Under the pieces are notes generated by a model that saw only the letters and a list, made by a program, of their open reading frames with translations, did no database searches and was not told where the DNA came from. Of a stretch of DNA of 7,810 nucleotides, positions 5,271 to 7,810 are shown piece by piece. The DNA lies in NCBI GenBank assembly GCA_937904535.1, contig CALELC010000317.1, forward strand, positions 1 through 7,810, given 5' to 3'. A program made the position numbers and the translations under genes. The stretch comes from an uncultured Planctomycetaceae bacterium (GTDB lineage Bacteria; Planctomycetota; Planctomycetia; Pirellulales; Pirellulaceae). The number at the start of each line of letters is the position of its first letter. Position 1 is the stretch's first letter.

Positions 5271-6719
5271 TTATACAGTCACCCCCTGCATGGCTGTGAT
5301 CAAGGGAAGTCGGATTGTGAAGCGGCTGCCCCGGCCCAGTTCACTCGTACATTCGAGTCGGCCACCGAAAGCGGTAGCGATGCGAGCGGCAATGGCGAGT
5401 CCTAGCCCAGCGCCCGCAATGCCCGCGTTGCGAGCAGCACGCGAGCGAAAAAACGGCTGAAAAACCGCTGCTAGATCGTCGCTCGCAATGCCCCGGCCAT
5501 GATCCTCCACGGCCACGATCGCTTCCGCTTCATCGCCGGATAAACTCACGTCCACCGGCGATCCCGGTTCGCTGTACTTCAATGCGTTTTCAATCAGATT
5601 GTCGAGCAGGCGTGCCAGCAGCGCTGTCGACGCTCGGATGGGCCCACCGCCGGGACAACTGCCAAACAGACGGATGTCTGCCCGCCGCGGATGAGCATCC
5701 CAGCGGTGCAGATAACTCGGCAGCCACTGATCCAAGGCCAAGACTTCGCTGTCGGGCAACACCGCATCCTCATCGGAGCGAGCCAGGAACAACAGCGATT
5801 CAACAATGCTCTGCAGTTGCACCGTTTGGTCTCGCAGCAGACCGAGTGTCTCCGCGTATTGCTCGGGCGATCGCGGTCGCCGCAGGCACACCTCAATCTG
5901 CCCCAACAGCACGGTCAGCGGCGTGCGCAATTCATGGGCTGCATCACCGGTAAACCGCTGCTGCTGCTCAAAAGCTCGGTGCTGGCGGTCAAGCAGCGTG
6001 TTGAAAGCCAGCGCGAGTTCAGCCAACTCATCCTGTGTTTCCGAAACCGGCAGCCGCGAATGAAAGTCGGCTCCGGTCATCGAACGAGTTTGCTGCGCCA
6101 TGTCCAACACCGGCTGCAACGCCCGGCGACAGAACCAACGCCCCGCCGCAGCCGCGATTAACCAGGCCCCCAACGGCAGCACAGAAACCAATAACAACAA
6201 CCGATAGAGATCGGCATTCAAGGCCGCGGCCGAATGCGCTACGACCACCACCAGTTCATCAAACTCGTCGAGTTCCCGGTCGACGCGCACCGGAGCCGGG
6301 GCAACCAGTCGCTGATGGAGCAGATGCCAATCACCATCGGCGACAATCAGCTCGCGTTCAGCGTTATCCATTGAGTTGGCTGAGTTCGCTGCGATCTGCT
6401 TCGCCTGAGCAACCAGATCAGCTGAGGCGTTGCGTGACTGTTCAACCACTTGTTTGCCGTCGCCGATCACCACCCAGTGCACTTCCTCAGGTCCTTGGAC
6501 GGCTCCCAAGGCAATAATGTGTTCGAGCGGTTGCCATTTGACTTCTTCCGGTTCGACTTCGACCGCAGCAATCAGCGAATTGAGGGCGCCGTGCAGTTCC
6601 TGCTCAAACTGCTGCACCAGCCGACTGCGAACCATCACATAAAAGACGATGGAATAGACGACTAGCACCACCGCCAGCGCCGTTAGGAAGAAGACGGAAA
6701 CTCGATTGACCAGCTTCAC
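5271..6719 (-). CDS. Sensor histidine kinase (HAMP, HisKA, HATPase)
   Basis: The 482-residue kinase is a complete membrane sensor. It has a first helix near residues 9-30, an extracytoplasmic sensing region of about 140 residues (31-171) without a recognised domain, a second helix at 172-193, and a HAMP linker at about 195-248. The HisKA dimerisation domain carries the phospho-accepting H262 in 'FTGDAAHELRTPLT'. The ATP-binding domain shows the N box (LDNLIENALKYS, N378), G1 (DHGRG, 406-410), F box (FQPFFRS, 420-426) and G2 (GAGLGLA, 436-442). All catalytic motifs look intact. The GTG start at 6719 overlaps the stop of the upstream regulator gene as GTGA, with GGAAGG about 7 bases before it, so the pair is translationally coupled. 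The stimulus is unknown, and no target gene in the window reveals it. Confidence 0.93.
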   Translation of the reverse strand: MKLVNRVSVFFLTALAVVLVVYSIVFYVMVRSRLVQQFEQELHGALNSLIAAVEVEPEEVKWQPLEHIIALGAVQGPEEVHWVVIGDGKQVVEQSRNASADLVAQAKQIAANSANSMDNAERELIVADGDWHLLHQRLVAPAPVRVDRELDEFDELVVVVAHSAAALNADLYRLLLLVSVLPLGAWLIAAAAGRWFCRRALQPVLDMAQQTRSMTGADFHSRLPVSETQDELAELALAFNTLLDRQHRAFEQQQRFTGDAAHELRTPLTVLLGQIEVCLRRPRSPEQYAETLGLLRDQTVQLQSIVESLLFLARSDEDAVLPDSEVLALDQWLPSYLHRWDAHPRRADIRLFGSCPGGGPIRASTALLARLLDNLIENALKYSEPGSPVDVSLSGDEAEAIVAVEDHGRGIASDDLAAVFQPFFRSRAARNAGIAGAGLGLAIAARIATAFGGRLECTSELGRGSRFTIRLPLITAMQGVTV

Positions 6720-7411
6720 AGTTCGCCTTCCTCAGCCGGCTCAAGCTCCAGCACGTATCCTCGTCCGCGACGCGTTTGAATCACTCGTGGTCCATACGCT
6801 TCGAGTTTCCGCCGAAGTTCTTTGACGTGCACCTCTAAGGTATTTGAAAAACCATCAAAGTTCTCGTCCCACACGGTTTGATAGATCCGCGTCCGAGACA
6901 GAACTTTGCGCGGATGCCGCAGGAAGAAAATGAGGAGCGACAACTCTTTGGCGGTCAGGTCGAGCGCGTGGCCTCCGCGGCTGGCACGCTGGGTTTCCAG
7001 GTCGATGCGAATATCTTCCCATTCCAGGCTGACACCATCCTTTTGGCTGGGACGGCGCAGCAGCGCCCGCACGCGGGCGAGCAATTCCTCGAATGCGAAG
7101 GGCTTGGTGAGGTAGTCATCGGCACCGGCGTCCAGCCCCGCCACACGCTGCGTCACAGCATCTCGAGCGGTGAGAAACAGCACCGGGGTAGCGCGATTGG
7201 TCTGCCTAAACCGCTGCAGCAGCTGCAGGCCGTCGATGTTCGGCAGCCACCAGTCCAGCAGAATCAGATCCCAGGGGTCCGTCTGCAACCGATGCCAAGC
7301 TGCTTGTCCGTCAGCGACATGCTCGACGGTGTAGCCCTCTTCGCGCAGGCCTCGCGTCAAAAAATCGGCGATATGCCATTCGTCTTCGACCACCAAAATC
7401 CGACTACTCAC
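6716..7411 (-). CDS. OmpR/PhoB-family response regulator
   Basis: The 231-residue protein has a receiver domain (about 3-120) and a winged-helix DNA-binding domain (about 130-225). Receiver residues are E9/D10 (acid pocket), D53 (phosphorylation site, 'LLDWWLPNIDG'), T81 ('FLTARDA') and K103 ('DDYLTKPF'). The effector domain shows 'LDLTAKELSLLIFFLRHPRKVLSR' in two parts and ends in 'VIQTRRGRGYVLE', typical of OmpR-type regulators. The frame is open to an ATG at 7483, but I prefer the GTG at 7411. It follows GGGAG by about 9 bases and begins right at 'SSRILVVEDE', where the receiver normally starts. It is the first gene of the operon with the kinase at 5271-6719, which presumably phosphorylates it. 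Repeats at 7521-7553 may be its own binding site. Confidence 0.93.
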   Translation of the reverse strand: MSSRILVVEDEWHIADFLTRGLREEGYTVEHVADGQAAWHRLQTDPWDLILLDWWLPNIDGLQLLQRFRQTNRATPVLFLTARDAVTQRVAGLDAGADDYLTKPFAFEELLARVRALLRRPSQKDGVSLEWEDIRIDLETQRASRGGHALDLTAKELSLLIFFLRHPRKVLSRTRIYQTVWDENFDGFSNTLEVHVKELRRKLEAYGPRVIQTRRGRGYVLELEPAEEGEL

Positions 7412-7520
7412 GTGGAATCTCCCGCACGGGACCGCCTCAAACAGGCTGGTAGGGTTGCCGCGGCCACACCTTACGCCAGGCATTCTATCGCCGCCCTTGC
7501 CGGTACTTCGCGAACATAAA

Positions 7521-7553
7521 GTCGATTTTAGAAACCGCTCACGTCGGCTTTAG
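7521..7553. promoter_or_regulatory. Direct repeats upstream of the two-component operon
   Basis: GTCGATTTTAG (7521-7531) and GTCGGCTTTAG (7543-7553) match at 9 of 11 bases and are spaced exactly 22 bp apart, two helical turns. On the minus strand they read CTAAAATCGAC and CTAAAGCCGAC, with a TAAAAT -10-like hexamer inside the proximal copy, about 110 bases upstream of the response regulator start. OmpR/PhoB-type regulators bind direct repeats with helical spacing, so autoregulation is plausible. The site also lies 80 bases before the plus-strand gene at 7633. Confidence 0.4.
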
Positions 7554-7632
7554 GCAACCTCCCTACGATACCGGCGGCGTGGGTGGAAGTGCCGCCCGCG
7601 TCTTGTCGCCTAGCGCCTCGGGAAGCCATCAG

Positions 7633-7810
7633 ATGCAACGTTTACCCCAGTTCCTGAAAAGCCTGTTCGCCCCGTCTAGCCAGCAGTCGCTCAGTCTCAC
7701 CGCCGCCGAACCGACGCTACACGATGTGCTGCGGATCTGCGCAACACGGGTGCCGCAACAACCGCGTCCCGCAGTATCCGTGAGCGGATACCAACTCGTG
7801 ACCAACGGCA
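7633..7810 (+). CDS. 5' part of a gene of unknown function, cut by the window edge
   Basis: An ATG at 7633 opens a frame that has no stop through the last base, giving 59 residues that begin MQRLPQFLKSLF. GGGAAG at 7620-7625 lies 7 bases upstream as a plausible ribosome site. No signal peptide or family motif is visible in the portion present. It is divergent from the two-component operon, with 221 bases between the start codons, and might share its control region. The coding call rests on the open frame and ribosome site only. Confidence 0.55.
   Translation, partial: MQRLPQFLKSLFAPSSQQSLSLTAAEPTLHDVLRICATRVPQQPRPAVSVSGYQLVTNG

Noticed and set aside
7412..7483. ATG at 7483 as the response regulator start
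   Set aside because: It would add 24 residues before the receiver domain that are not typical of the family. The GTG at 7411 has its own ribosome site.
6878..7519. 213-residue plus-strand open frame
   Set aside because: It is antisense to the response regulator, whose receiver and DNA-binding motifs are intact. The plus-strand product is low in recognisable features.

Overview
The window most likely comes from a planctomycete, probably a Pirellulaceae relative. The evidence is GC-rich DNA with loosely packed genes on both strands, GTG starts behind short GGAG-type ribosome sites, and a membrane protein carrying the 'F-x-L-x-T-LL-x-VVAV' helix that I associate with many Planctomycetota proteins. 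This is an inference from style and motifs; no marker gene is present.

Layout, left to right. A multi-pass membrane protein of unknown function lies on the minus strand (57-770). Divergent from it is a two-gene operon: a six-helix membrane protein (969-1580) overlapped by a small winged-helix regulator of the HTH_34/MarR-like type (1570-1983). A 15-bp perfect palindrome overlaps the operon's predicted promoter. A rho-independent terminator folds across the regulator's stop codon. Immediately after it lie two more copies of the same palindrome, 23 bp apart.

The 338-base stretch from 1984 to 2321 has no intact gene. It holds the palindrome pair and a short open frame that encodes what looks like only the C-terminal end of IspH (LytB), the last enzyme of the MEP isoprenoid pathway. 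Next come a B12-binding-type radical SAM enzyme (2322-3833), an AlkD-like DNA alkylation repair protein (3985-4659), and an unrecognised 145-residue protein on the minus strand (4739-5176). A two-component system follows on the minus strand, an OmpR-family response regulator (6716-7411) translationally coupled by a GTGA overlap to a sensor histidine kinase (5271-6719). The right edge cuts through the start of another plus-strand gene (7633 onward).

How it may work together: the regulator probably binds the CTTTG-N5-CAAAG palindromes. It would then control its own operon and a second promoter that faces the ispH remnant and the radical SAM gene. The two-component operon is separate and has a pair of 11-bp direct repeats upstream that could be its own binding site. 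No CRISPR array, tRNA, rRNA, insertion sequence or phage gene was seen.
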